NCBI RefSeq assembly: GCF_031458325.1
Contig: NZ_JAVDYG010000001.1
Span: 2,852,001-2,916,000 of the forward strand
Source of the DNA: Nocardioides marmoribigeumensis
GTDB lineage: Bacteria > Actinomycetota > Actinomycetes > Propionibacteriales > Nocardioidaceae
Direction: 5' to 3'
Length of the DNA stretch: 64,000 bases
Shown: one piece after another, positions 27,504 through 36,571 of the stretch
Position numbering within the stretch: position 1 is the stretch's first letter
Layout: each line of letters opens with the position of its first letter
Notes under the pieces: model-generated
The model's database searches: none
What the model saw: only the letters and a program-made list of their open reading frames with translations
Told to the model about the DNA's origin: nothing
Position numbers and translations under genes: made by a program

Positions 27504-27944
27504 TCAGGGCGCGCGGTAGAGCCGGGCGACCAGCGCGGCGGCGATGACGGCGAACCCGGTGAGGAGCTCGTTGGCCGCCATGCGCTCGAGGTCGTGCTGG
27601 GCCCACACGCCGAAGGCGAGGAGGCCCAGCCCTGCGGCCACGGCGACGACGGTGGCCGGCGTGTTGGAGGGGTGCTTCACCAGGACGAGCCCGGCCAGGA
27701 TCACCAGGACCGAGACCATCTCGTCCCGCAGGGCGGTGTCCCACCCGGTCCCCGTGAAGGGGCTGGCCAGGACAGGGTTCGCGAGCCAGAGCCAGAACCC
27801 GAGCAGCAGCACCAGCGCCGAGCAGATGGACGCCAGGCGGAGCGGACCTCCGGTGCTCGCGCTGAGCTCCGAGTCGGTGCGTGCGGCGAGATCTGCGGCG
27901 TGGCGGGCGGCCTGCTCCCCGTAGGGATGTCGGGAATCGGTCAT
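27504..27944 (-). CDS. Small membrane protein with SPW-like segment
   Basis: A 146-residue protein starting MTDSRHPYGEQAARHAADLA; ATG at 27944 is chosen because AGGAGGT lies just before it, although the frame is open further. Four hydrophobic segments follow a hydrophilic N-terminal third. The first, LLLGFWLWLANPVL, resembles the SPW repeat of small bacterial membrane proteins. Its promoter region carries the palindrome at 28005-28019, a near copy of one beside the MarR gene, so it is probably controlled by that regulator. Confidence 0.75.
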   Translation of the reverse strand: MTDSRHPYGEQAARHAADLAARTDSELSASTGGPLRLASICSALVLLLGFWLWLANPVLASPFTGTGWDTALRDEMVSVLVILAGLVLVKHPSNTPATVVAVAAGLGLLAFGVWAQHDLERMAANELLTGFAVIAAALVARLYRAP

Positions 27945-28004
27945 CGCTACCTCCTGGCGGTCGAGTGACGCTGGCGTGTGCAGGACCCCAACATACATGC
28001 GCAT

Positions 28005-28019
28005 GCGCAATGATTGCGC
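28005..28019. promoter_or_regulatory. Probable MarR operator, copy 1
   Basis: GCGCAATGATTGCGC is a perfect 7-1-7 palindrome 61 bases upstream of the membrane-protein start. It overlaps another perfect palindrome, TGCGCATGCGCA (27998-28009). A 13/15 match lies at 28662-28676. Confidence 0.65.
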
Positions 28020-28075
28020 GGCGCGCGGATGGTGTGGGCTCGCGTGGTCGCGCCGTCAGGACGCGTCGGTCCGGC

Positions 28076-28558
28076 TCACGCCATCCAGCTCAGGAGGTGC
28101 TGGTCGACCAGCTCGTCCGCGCCGGCGTCGACGTCGTCGGCCGCCGCGGCGAAGGCCGTGAGGGACCGGCGCAGCTCGGCCTGCTGCCTCTCGGAGAGTC
28201 GCGAGGCGATCCGCTCCAGCTCCGTGCACCGGTGCTGCATCACCGAGTCGATGAGCGCCTGTCCCGCCTGCGAGGGTCGGAGGACGACGTTCCTCCGGTC
28301 GTCCTCGGACTGCTGTCGGGTCAGCAGGCCTGCGCGCACCAGGCGGTCGCACGCGCGGCTCGCGTTGGAGGCGTTGGTCCCGAGACCTTCGGCGACGGCG
28401 TTGACGTTGGCGCTCCCGAGGCCCGAGACGAGCACCAGCACCCGGAGCTGGACGACGCTGAGCCGAGGGGTCACGGAGTTGAGGGACCGGACGACGACCG
28501 CGGTGATCACGGTGCTGGCACGCATCAAGGCCGCGAGGGCCGCTTCGTCCGATGCCAT
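28076..28558 (-). CDS. MarR family transcriptional regulator
   Basis: A 160-residue winged-helix protein. LSVVQLRVLVLVSGLGSANV leads to the recognition helix in GLGTNASNASRACDRLVRAG, and the wing is LTRQQSEDDRRNVVLRPS. ATG at 28558 gives MASDEAALAALM; a GTG twelve codons upstream (28594) is possible, and no strong ribosome site favours either. It is divergent from the GH15 gene across a 151-base gap holding the palindrome at 28662-28676. It likely represses itself, the GH15 operon and the small membrane protein, with an aromatic or other small ligand as inducer. Confidence 0.85.
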   Translation of the reverse strand: MASDEAALAALMRASTVITAVVVRSLNSVTPRLSVVQLRVLVLVSGLGSANVNAVAEGLGTNASNASRACDRLVRAGLLTRQQSEDDRRNVVLRPSQAGQALIDSVMQHRCTELERIASRLSERQQAELRRSLTAFAAAADDVDAGADELVDQHLLSWMA

Positions 28559-28661
28559 GGGCTCAACGTAGCCGAGGCGCGACGTCGGGGGCACCCACCT
28601 CGGGCCCGACTGCCGGAGCAGGTGTTTAGCGACCGCGCGGTCCGGGGTAACCCATGCTCAA

Positions 28662-28676
28662 GCGCATCGATTGCGC
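28662..28676. promoter_or_regulatory. Probable MarR operator, copy 2
   Basis: GCGCATCGATTGCGC matches the 28005-28019 palindrome at 13 of 15 bases. It lies just upstream of a CATAAT -10-like element (28684-28689), where a -35 would be, so binding would block transcription towards the GH15 gene. Confidence 0.65.
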
Positions 28677-28709
28677 GACGACACATAATCCTGAGACAGA
28701 GGAGGTCGG

Positions 28710-30482
28710 GTGATCCCACCGGAGACCCTGCGGCAGTACGCGCTGCTGGCCGATGGTGAGCGGGGCGCGCTGATCGGGCCGCGCGGCGAGATCGCCTTCC
28801 TGTGCGCTCCGCGCTGGCACGACGACGCCGTCTTCTCCGGGCTCCTCGGCGGGCCGGGCTGCTACGCCGTCACCCCGCGGGACCAGCACTTCGTGTGGGG
28901 AGGCCACTACGAGCAGGGATCCCTGGTGTGGCACAGCCGCTGGGTGACCACCCGCTCCGTCATCGAGTGCCGCGAGGCACTGGCCCTGCCCACCTCGCGG
29001 GACGGCCTCACGCTGCTCCGCCGGGTCGAGCCGGAGCTCGGGCCCGCACACGTCCGGGCGACGCTCGACGTGCGCGCCGGGTTCGGCAGCCAGGAGATGA
29101 CGGTGCGCCACGTCGGGGACGGCGTGTGGGAGGGACGATCCGGAGCCCTGTCCTTCCGCTGGTCCGGGGCCGCGGGCGCACGGCTGGAGGACGGCGTGCT
29201 GGTCCTGGACCTGGAGGTGCCCGAGCACCAGCAGCACGACCTCGTGCTCGAGATCCACCGCGGGTCCGTGAGCGGTCCGCTCCCGGACCCGGCGGACGCC
29301 TGGCGCGCGACCGAGGAGGCCTGGCGCCGCTCCCTGCCCGACCTCAGTGCCTCCGTGGCGCCGCAGGAGTCCGCCCACAGCCTCGCCGTGCTGCACGGGC
29401 TGACCAGCATGGACGGCGGCATGGTCGCGGCCGCCACCACCTCGCTGCCCGAGCGGGCCGACCGCCACCGCAACTACGACTACCGCTTCGCCTGGATTCG
29501 CGACCAGGCGTACGCCGGCCAGGCGGCCGCCGCGGTCGGCGCCGACGAGCTGCTGGGTCGAGCGGTCGGCTTCGTGACCGAGCGGGTGCTCGCGGACGGC
29601 CACCGCCTGCGGCCGGCGTACACCGTCGACGGCGGGCCCGTGCCCGGTGAGCGCGACCTGGACCTGCCGGGCTACCCCGGTGCGCCGGTGCGCGTGGGCA
29701 ACCACGTCAACAACCAGTTCCAGCTCGACTCCCTCGGCGAGGCGCTGCTCATGCTCAGCGCGGCCGACGCGCGGCACGGCCTCGACCCCGCTGCGCTGCG
29801 AGCGGTGGAGACGCTCGTCGGGGCGATCCGTCGCCGGTGGACCGAGCCCGACGCCGGCATCTGGGAGCTCGAGCCGCGCCGGTGGGCGCACTCCCGGCTG
29901 ATGTGCGTGGCCGGGTTGCGGGCCGCGGCGTCCCGGCGGGGTGGGGCAGGCGGTTGCGAGTGGGAGTCCCTCGCCGACAAGATCCTCGACTCGGTCGACG
30001 ACGACTGCCTGCACCCGAGCGGACGCTGGCAGCGCGCTCCCGATGACCCCCGCGTCGACGCCTCACTGGTGCTCGCCGGCGTGCGCGGTGCCGTCCCCCC
30101 TGACGACCCGCGCCAGCGCCGCACGGTGGAGGCGGTCGTCGACGAGCTCGCCGACGACGGCTACGTCTACCGCTTCCGCCAGGACCCCGACCGTCCCATG
30201 CACGAGGAGGAAGGGGCGTTCGTCCTCAGCGGGTTCCAGCTGTCGCTGGCACTGCTGGCTTGCGGCTGCTCCGCCGACCGCACAGCGGCGTTGCGGTGGT
30301 ACGAGCGCAACCGAGGTGCGCTCGGGCCCCCTGGGTTGTTCGCCGAGGAGTTCGACGTCGTGCAGCGCCAGCTGCGCGGCAACCTGCCTCAGGCGTTCGT
30401 GCACGCCCTGGTCCTCGAGGCCGGGCACCGACTGGCCGAGCGAGGGCTCGGCGACCGTGGATTCAACGAGGAGGACAGATGA
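28710..30482 (+). CDS. Glycoside hydrolase family 15 protein (glucoamylase/trehalase-like)
   Basis: A 590-residue enzyme. A beta-rich N-terminal domain is followed by the (alpha/alpha)6 barrel with YDYRFAWIRDQAYAG, GIWELEPRRWAHSRLMC (general-acid region) and EEEGAFVLSGFQLSLAL (base region), the pattern of actinobacterial GH15. No signal peptide is seen, so it acts inside the cell on alpha-glucosides such as trehalose or maltodextrin. GTG at 28710 has GAGGAGG upstream. It leads an operon that then turns to oxidoreductases, an odd mix for a glucosidase. Confidence 0.9.
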   Translation: MIPPETLRQYALLADGERGALIGPRGEIAFLCAPRWHDDAVFSGLLGGPGCYAVTPRDQHFVWGGHYEQGSLVWHSRWVTTRSVIECREALALPTSRDGLTLLRRVEPELGPAHVRATLDVRAGFGSQEMTVRHVGDGVWEGRSGALSFRWSGAAGARLEDGVLVLDLEVPEHQQHDLVLEIHRGSVSGPLPDPADAWRATEEAWRRSLPDLSASVAPQESAHSLAVLHGLTSMDGGMVAAATTSLPERADRHRNYDYRFAWIRDQAYAGQAAAAVGADELLGRAVGFVTERVLADGHRLRPAYTVDGGPVPGERDLDLPGYPGAPVRVGNHVNNQFQLDSLGEALLMLSAADARHGLDPAALRAVETLVGAIRRRWTEPDAGIWELEPRRWAHSRLMCVAGLRAAASRRGGAGGCEWESLADKILDSVDDDCLHPSGRWQRAPDDPRVDASLVLAGVRGAVPPDDPRQRRTVEAVVDELADDGYVYRFRQDPDRPMHEEEGAFVLSGFQLSLALLACGCSADRTAALRWYERNRGALGPPGLFAEEFDVVQRQLRGNLPQAFVHALVLEAGHRLAERGLGDRGFNEEDR

Positions 30483-31414
30483 GCAAGCACCCTGCACCAC
30501 CCCGCACCATCGTCGTCACGGGCGCCTCTGGAGGCATCGGGCGGGCGACCGCCCGGATGCTCGGCGCCCGCGGTGACCGCGTGGGGCTCCTGGCCCGAGG
30601 CACGCTGGGCCTGGAGGGCGCCGCGCGCGAGGTCCAACGAGCGGGCGGTCGGGCGCTCCCGGTCTCGGTGGACATGGCCGACCACGACGCGGTCGAGAAG
30701 GCAGCCGACGAGGTCGAGGCGACCCTGGGTCCGATCGACGCGTGGATCAACGTCGCCTTCACCTCGGTCTTCGCCCGCTTCGAGGACATCGAGCCCGAGG
30801 AGTACCGCCGGGTCACCGAGGTCACCTACCTCGGCTACGTCAACGGCACCCGGGCCGCGCTGCGACGCATGCGCCCACGCGACCGCGGCGTCATCGTGCA
30901 GGTCGGTTCCGCCCTCGGGCAGCGCGGCATCCCGCTGCAGTCGGCGTACTGCGGTGCCAAGCACGCCCTCGAAGGCTTCCACGAGTCGCTGCGCACGGAG
31001 CTGATGCACGACCGCAGCGGCATCGACGTGACCATCGTGGAGATGCCGGCGGTCAACACGCCGCAGTTCGACTGGGTGACGTCGCGGCTGCCGAACCACG
31101 CCCAGCCCGTGCCTCCCATCTACCAGCCGGAGGTCGCCGCCCGCGGCGTGCTCAAGGCCCTCGACCACCCGCAGCGCCGGGCCCGCTGGGTGGGCCTCAG
31201 CACCGCCGGCACGATCATGGCCAACCGCGTGGCCGGAGGGTTGCTGGACCGCTACCTCGCCCGCACCGGCGTCGCGTCCCAGCAGACCGACGAGCCCCGC
31301 GACCCCGAGCAGCCGGAGAACCTCTGGCACCCCGCGGACGGCCCGGACGGCCGGGACTTCGGTGCCCACGGCGCCTTCGACGACCGCGCCCACGCGCACG
31401 GGTTCATCGGATGA
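30479..31414 (+). CDS. SDR family oxidoreductase
   Basis: A 311-residue short-chain dehydrogenase with cofactor motif VTGASGGIGRATA, the NVAFTSV strand in place of NNAG, and a proper catalytic set: Ser in VQVGSALGQRG and YCGAK. The C-terminal 80 residues extend past the usual domain and end in a hydrophilic, His/Asp-rich tail. This longer layout is common in actinobacteria next to GH15 genes. ATG overlaps the GH15 stop. Substrate unknown. Confidence 0.88.
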   Translation: MSKHPAPPRTIVVTGASGGIGRATARMLGARGDRVGLLARGTLGLEGAAREVQRAGGRALPVSVDMADHDAVEKAADEVEATLGPIDAWINVAFTSVFARFEDIEPEEYRRVTEVTYLGYVNGTRAALRRMRPRDRGVIVQVGSALGQRGIPLQSAYCGAKHALEGFHESLRTELMHDRSGIDVTIVEMPAVNTPQFDWVTSRLPNHAQPVPPIYQPEVAARGVLKALDHPQRRARWVGLSTAGTIMANRVAGGLLDRYLARTGVASQQTDEPRDPEQPENLWHPADGPDGRDFGAHGAFDDRAHAHGFIG

Positions 31415-31764
31415 GCGCCACGAGCACCCGCCCCGTCGACCTCGCCCGGCTCGCCGCCGGGGCCGTCGCGGTCGCGCGACCCCAGTGGCTGATCAGGGCG
31501 ACCGGGTCCGCCGACGGGACCTGGCCGCGACGGGTCACCCGCATCCTCGGCGCCCGCTACGCCGTGCAGTCCGCCGGCGGGATGCTGGTGCACGAGCGCT
31601 GGGTCCCCGAGGCCGACGGGACGATCGACCTGATCCATGCCGTCTCGATGCTCGGGTTCGCCCGCGGGTTCCCCCGTCACCGGCGACTGGCGCTCTCCAG
31701 CGGGGTCGTCGCCCTCGGCTTCGCCGTCGTCGACCTGACGGAGCGGACCAGGGGCCCGCGATGA
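31411..31764 (+). CDS. Hypothetical protein, 117 residues
   Basis: Starts at ATG 31411 in an ATGA overlap with the SDR gene and ends in an ATGA overlap with the next, so it is firmly inside the operon. It has two moderately hydrophobic segments (LAAGAVAVARPQWLIRA and LALSSGVVALGFAVVDL) and a central Arg-rich part (TWPRRVTRILGARYAVQS). This resembles small actinobacterial membrane-associated proteins of unknown role. I do not recognise a family. Confidence 0.75.
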   Translation: MSATSTRPVDLARLAAGAVAVARPQWLIRATGSADGTWPRRVTRILGARYAVQSAGGMLVHERWVPEADGTIDLIHAVSMLGFARGFPRHRRLALSSGVVALGFAVVDLTERTRGPR

Positions 31765-34700
31765 GCCACCTGCTGCTCGACGCCACGCTGGCCACCGCCG
31801 AGCGCCAGCTCTCCGAGCGCGTGGACGGGGAGGTGAGCTTCGACGCCGGCACCCGCGCGGCGTACAGCACCGACTCCTCGAACTTCCGCCAGGTGCCGAT
31901 CGCCGTGGTCTGCCCGCGCACCGTCGAGGACGCCGTCGAGGCGGTGGCGGTCTGCCGCCGTCTCGGCCTGCCCGTGGTCTCGCGCGGTGGGGGCACCAGC
32001 CTCGCCGGCCAGTGCTGCAACGAGGCGGTCGTCCTGGACTTCTCGCGGCACTGCCACCGCCTGGTCTCGGTCGACGCGGAGGCTCGCACCTGCGTCGTCG
32101 AGCCGGGCATCGTCCTCGACGACCTCAACCGCCAGCTGGCCCCCACCGGGCTGCGCTTCGGTCCCGAGCCCGCCACGCACCCCAACTGCACGATCGGCGG
32201 GATGATCGGCAACAACTCCTGCGGAGCGACGGCCCAGCGCACCGGCAAGGTCGTCGACAACATCCGCTCGCTCGACGTCCTCCTGCGCGACGGCACCCGG
32301 TTCACCGCACGCGCCCTGGACGACGAGGCGTACGCCGCCCTGGTCGACGGGCGGACCGACCGCGTGGCCGAGGTGCACCGCGAGCTGCGCCGGATCCGAG
32401 ACGAGCACGGCGACCTGATCCGCGAGCGCTACCCCGACATCCCGCGCCGCGTCTCGGGCTACAACCTCGACTCCCTCCTGCCCGAGCACGGCTTCGACGT
32501 CGCCGGGTTCCTCGTCGGCAGCGAGGCGACGCTGGTGACGGTGCTCCGCGCCGAGCTCGAGCTCGTGCCGGTGGTCCGGGCCCGCACCCTGGTGGTGCTG
32601 GGCTATCCCGACATCGCACGGGCGGCCGACGCCGTCCCGTCGATCGTCGAGCACGACCCGATCGCGCTCGAGGGGGTGGACCACAAGCTGGTCCACGACG
32701 AGCAGCTCAAGGGCATGAACCCGGACGCGCTCGAGGAGCTCCCCGACGGCACCGGCTTCCTCATGGTCCAGTTCGGGGGAGAGGACACCGAGGAGGCCGA
32801 CGCCCGGGCGCACGCGATGCTCGAGGCCATCGGCCACACCGAGCACGAGCCGACGGTCGCGTTCTACGACGACCCGGAGCGCGAGCAGGAGCTCTGGGCG
32901 GTGCGCGAGGCCGGCCTCGGGGCGACGGCCCACGTCGCCGGGCAGCCCGACACCTTCGAGGGCTGGGAGGACTCCGCCGTCCCGGTCGACCGGCTGGGCG
33001 ACTACCTGCGTGACCTGCAGGCGCTCTACGACGAGTTCGGCTACAGCAGTGACACCGGACCCGCGCTCTACGGCCACTTCGGGCAGGGCTGCGTCCACAC
33101 CCGCATCCCCTTCGGTCTCTACTCCACCGAGGGCGTGGCCACCTACCGGCGCTTCATGGAGCGCGCGGCCGACCTCTGCGTGTCGTACGGCGGCTCGCTG
33201 TCCGGGGAGCACGGCGACGGGCAGAGCCGCGGCGAGCTGCTGGTGAAGATGTTCGGCAGCGAGGTGGTCGGCCTGTTCGAGCGGGTCAAGACGCTGTTCG
33301 ACCCCGACGACATGCAGAACCCCGGCAAGGTCGTCCGCCCGGCGCCGCTGGACCACCACCTGCGGCTGGGCGGCACCTGGTCGCCGCGTCGTGACGTGGC
33401 GGGCCTGCCGCTGCACTTCGACTTCCCCCACGACGGCCACTCGTTCGCGCAGGCCGCCAACCGCTGCGTCGGGGTGGGCAAGTGCCGCCAGCTCGCGCAC
33501 GACGGCGGTGACGTGATGTGCCCGTCGTACCAGGTGACCGGCGAGGAGCGCTTCTCCACCCGCGGTCGCGCCCGCCTGCTGTTCGAGATGCTGGACGGCC
33601 ACCGGGACAGCCCGATCACCGACGGGTGGCGCTCGGACGAGGTGAAGGACGCGCTCGACCTCTGCCTGGCCTGCAAGGGCTGCAAGTCCGACTGTCCCGC
33701 CTCGGTCGACATGGCGACCTACAAGGCCGAGTTCCTGGCCCAGCACTACCGCCACCGGCTCCGCCCGCGGGCGGACTACGTCACCGGCTACCTCCCGGCC
33801 GGTGTCCGTGTGGTCGACCGGCTGCGGCTGGCGCCACTGGTGAACCGGCTGGCCGGGGTCCGGCCCCTGCGCAGGGCGGGATCCCGGCTGGCCGGTCTCG
33901 AGGACCGCGACCCCCCGGCGCTCGCCACGCGCAGCCTCCAGACCTGGTGGCGTGACCGGCCCTCGACCGCGCGCCCGGAACCGGCGCGGGGGTCGGTGCT
34001 GCTGTTCCCGGACACCTTCACCAACTACTTCCACCCGGAGGTCGGCCAGGCCGCCGTGCGGGTGCTCGAGGACGCCGGCTGGGACGTCACGATCCCCTCC
34101 GAGCCGCTGTGCTGCGGCCTGACCTGGATCTCGACCGGCCAGCTCGACGTCGCCAAGCGGCGGCTGCGGCGCACGATCGACGCGCTCGCGCCGCACGTGC
34201 GTGCCGGAGGCCTGGTGCTCGGTCTGGAGCCCAGCTGCACCACGGTCTTCCGGTCCGACGCCCCCGACCTCTTCTCCGGCGACCCCGACGTGGACCGGCT
34301 CCGCGACCACACGGTCACGTTCGCCGAGCTCCTCACCGAGCACAGCGACGGCTACGAGCCGCCGCGCCTCGACGGGACCTCGGCGGTCGCGCAGGTGCAC
34401 TGCCACCAGCACGCGGTCCTCGGCTGGGACGCCGACCGCACGCTGCTCGAGCACAGCGGAGCCGACGTGGAGCGGCTCGAGTCGGGCTGCTGCGGGCTCG
34501 CCGGCAACTTCGGCTTCACCGCCGGCCACGGCGAGGTCAGCGAGGCCTGCGCCGAGCGGGTCCTGCTCCCGCGGCTGCGGGCTGCGGACCCCGGCACGGT
34601 GGTGCTCGCCGACGGCTTCTCGTGCCGCACCCAGATCAGCCAGCTCGACAGCGGCGGAGCGGAGGGGCAGCACCTCGCCCAGGTGCTCGCCGGCGCCCTC

Positions 34701-34766
34701 GACCGCCGTACCCAGGACCACACCGGGGACCACACCGGGGACCACACCGGAAGGAGCACGACATGA
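31761..34766 (+). CDS. FAD-binding and Fe-S oxidoreductase, D-2-hydroxyglutarate/D-lactate dehydrogenase type (GlcD-GlcF fusion)
   Basis: A 1001-residue fusion. The FAD half has VVSRGGGTSLAGQCCN and THPNCTIGGMIGNNSCGA (FAD_binding_4) and then GHFGQGCVHTRIPFG and GSLSGEHGDGQSRGELL (FAD-oxidase C-terminal domain). The second half has a ferredoxin-like Fe-S motif CLACKGCKSDCPASVD and two cysteine-rich CCG-type motifs (EPLCCGLTW and ESGCCGLAGNFG). This is the YdiJ layout; E. coli YdiJ is of similar length. It would oxidise a D-2-hydroxyacid and pass electrons to the membrane. The C terminus carries an HTGD repeat. ATG overlaps the previous stop. Confidence 0.9.
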   Translation: MSHLLLDATLATAERQLSERVDGEVSFDAGTRAAYSTDSSNFRQVPIAVVCPRTVEDAVEAVAVCRRLGLPVVSRGGGTSLAGQCCNEAVVLDFSRHCHRLVSVDAEARTCVVEPGIVLDDLNRQLAPTGLRFGPEPATHPNCTIGGMIGNNSCGATAQRTGKVVDNIRSLDVLLRDGTRFTARALDDEAYAALVDGRTDRVAEVHRELRRIRDEHGDLIRERYPDIPRRVSGYNLDSLLPEHGFDVAGFLVGSEATLVTVLRAELELVPVVRARTLVVLGYPDIARAADAVPSIVEHDPIALEGVDHKLVHDEQLKGMNPDALEELPDGTGFLMVQFGGEDTEEADARAHAMLEAIGHTEHEPTVAFYDDPEREQELWAVREAGLGATAHVAGQPDTFEGWEDSAVPVDRLGDYLRDLQALYDEFGYSSDTGPALYGHFGQGCVHTRIPFGLYSTEGVATYRRFMERAADLCVSYGGSLSGEHGDGQSRGELLVKMFGSEVVGLFERVKTLFDPDDMQNPGKVVRPAPLDHHLRLGGTWSPRRDVAGLPLHFDFPHDGHSFAQAANRCVGVGKCRQLAHDGGDVMCPSYQVTGEERFSTRGRARLLFEMLDGHRDSPITDGWRSDEVKDALDLCLACKGCKSDCPASVDMATYKAEFLAQHYRHRLRPRADYVTGYLPAGVRVVDRLRLAPLVNRLAGVRPLRRAGSRLAGLEDRDPPALATRSLQTWWRDRPSTARPEPARGSVLLFPDTFTNYFHPEVGQAAVRVLEDAGWDVTIPSEPLCCGLTWISTGQLDVAKRRLRRTIDALAPHVRAGGLVLGLEPSCTTVFRSDAPDLFSGDPDVDRLRDHTVTFAELLTEHSDGYEPPRLDGTSAVAQVHCHQHAVLGWDADRTLLEHSGADVERLESGCCGLAGNFGFTAGHGEVSEACAERVLLPRLRAADPGTVVLADGFSCRTQISQLDSGGAEGQHLAQVLAGALDRRTQDHTGDHTGDHTGRSTT
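34716..34751 (+). repeat. Three tandem 12-bp units in coding sequence
   Basis: GACCACACCGGG twice, then GACCACACCGGA, encode DHTGDHTGDHTG at the very end of the FAD/Fe-S dehydrogenase. A perfect 12-bp repeat can change copy number without breaking the frame. Confidence 0.9.
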
Positions 34767-36571
34767 CCACCGTCGCCGACCAGCTGCTCGCCCGTCTGAG
34801 GGAGTGGGGCGTCGACCACGTCTTCGGCTATCCCGGGGATGGCATCAACGGCCTCCTCGGCGCGTTCTCCCGCGCCGACGACCAGCCGCGGTTCGTCCAG
34901 TCCCGGCACGAGGAGATGTCCGCCTTCGAGGCGGTCGGGTTCGCCAAGCTGAGCGGCCGGCCCGGGATCTGCATGGCCACGAGCGGCCCGGGTGCCGTCC
35001 ACCTGCTCAACGGGCTGTACGACGCCAAGCTGGACCACGTGCCCGTCGTCGCGATCGTGGGGCAGACCGCGAGGTCGGCCATGGGCGGCAGCTACCAGCA
35101 GGAGGTCGACCTGCTCAGCCTGTTCAAGGACGTCGCGAGCGACTACGTGCAGATGGTCACCGTCCCCGAGCAGCTGCCCAACGTGCTCGACCGGGCCATC
35201 CGCACGGCCATGAGCCGGCGTGCCCCGACGGCGGTGATCATCCCCAGCGACGTGCAGGAGCTCGACTACAGCGCGCCGACGCACGAGTTCAAGATGGTGC
35301 CCTCGAGCCTCGGCGTCACGTGGCCGGACGTGGTGCCGGACGACGCGGGCGTCCGGCGCGCAGCGGAGGTGCTCAACGCCGGCAGCAAGGTCGCGATCCT
35401 CGTCGGCCAGGGGGCGCGCGGGGCGGCCGCCGAGGTCACCGAGGTGGCCGACCTGCTGGGAGCCGGGGTCGCCAAGGCCCTGCTGGGCAAGGACGTCCTG
35501 AGCGACGAGCTGCCGTGGGTCACCGGCTCCATCGGGCTGCTGGGCACGCGCCCGAGCTATGAGCTGATGCGGGACTGCGACACCGTGCTGACCATCGGCT
35601 CGAGCTTCCCCTACACCCAGTTCATGCCCGGGTTCGACCGGGCCAGGGGGGTGCAGATCGACCTCGACGGCGCGATGATCGGCATGCGCTACCCCTACGA
35701 GGTCAACCTGGTCGGTGACGCCGCCACCACGCTGCGCGCCCTCGTCCCGCTCCTCGAGCGCAAGGAGGACCGCTCCTGGCAGGACAAGGTCCGCTCCGAC
35801 ATCGAGGACTGGTGGCAGACCATGGACGCCGAGGCGCACGTCTCCGCAGGGTCGGAGGGGCTGGTCAACCCGATGCGCATGTTCAGCGAGTTCTCGCTCC
35901 AGGCGCCCGAGGACGCGATGGTGCTCGCCGACAGCGGCTCCGCGGCCAACTGGTACGCCCGGCAGGTCCGGATGCGCGGCTCCATGCGCGGGACGCTCTC
36001 GGGCAACCTCGCCACGATGGGCCCGGCCGTCCCCTACGCGATCGGCGCGAAGTTCGCCCACCCCGACCGGCCCGCGATCGCGTTCGAGGGGGACGGCGCG
36101 ATGCAGATGAACGGTCTGGCCGAGCTGCTCACGATCTCGCGCTACTGGCAGGACTGGGCGGACCCGCGCCTGGTCGTCTGCGTGCTGCACAACAACGACC
36201 TCAACCAGGTCACGTGGGAGCTGCGCGCCATGGGGGGCACCCCGAGGTTCGTCGAGTCCCAGGCGCTGCCGGACGTCTCCTACGCCGAGGTGGCGACCTC
36301 CATGGGTCTCGGCGCCCTGACGGTGACCGATCCCGAGGAGCTCGCGGGTGCCTGGAAGACCGCGCTGACCGCCGACCGGCCCTACGTCCTCGACGTCCAC
36401 TGCGACCCCGACGTCCCCCCGATCCCGCCGCACGCCACCCTCGACCAGATGACCTCCTCGGCCAAGGCGCTGATCAAGGGCGACCCCAACCGCTGGGGCG
36501 TCGTGAAGGAGGGGATCAAGACCAAGGCGCAGGAGCTGCTGCCCCACCGCGACGACGGGGACGGGTCGTGA
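34763..36571 (+). CDS. ThDP-dependent enzyme, pyruvate dehydrogenase (quinone) PoxB-like
   Basis: A 602-residue ThDP enzyme. FGYPGDGINGLLGAF and SRHEEMSAFEAVGFAKLSG (with the activating Glu) are at the N terminus, and the diphosphate motif EGDGAMQMNGLAELL then HNNDLNQVTWELRAM is at the C terminus. This subgroup is close to pyruvate oxidase and quinone-dependent pyruvate dehydrogenase, and is usually annotated only as ThDP-requiring. The C-terminal membrane-binding helix of E. coli PoxB is not obvious. ATG overlaps the dehydrogenase stop, so it may use the 2-oxo acid made by that enzyme. Confidence 0.87.
   Translation: MTTVADQLLARLREWGVDHVFGYPGDGINGLLGAFSRADDQPRFVQSRHEEMSAFEAVGFAKLSGRPGICMATSGPGAVHLLNGLYDAKLDHVPVVAIVGQTARSAMGGSYQQEVDLLSLFKDVASDYVQMVTVPEQLPNVLDRAIRTAMSRRAPTAVIIPSDVQELDYSAPTHEFKMVPSSLGVTWPDVVPDDAGVRRAAEVLNAGSKVAILVGQGARGAAAEVTEVADLLGAGVAKALLGKDVLSDELPWVTGSIGLLGTRPSYELMRDCDTVLTIGSSFPYTQFMPGFDRARGVQIDLDGAMIGMRYPYEVNLVGDAATTLRALVPLLERKEDRSWQDKVRSDIEDWWQTMDAEAHVSAGSEGLVNPMRMFSEFSLQAPEDAMVLADSGSAANWYARQVRMRGSMRGTLSGNLATMGPAVPYAIGAKFAHPDRPAIAFEGDGAMQMNGLAELLTISRYWQDWADPRLVVCVLHNNDLNQVTWELRAMGGTPRFVESQALPDVSYAEVATSMGLGALTVTDPEELAGAWKTALTADRPYVLDVHCDPDVPPIPPHATLDQMTSSAKALIKGDPNRWGVVKEGIKTKAQELLPHRDDGDGS

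Noticed and set aside
34352-36547. Long minus-strand open frame opposite the PoxB-like gene
   Set aside because: No ribosome site or domain; the + strand gene has full ThDP motifs.
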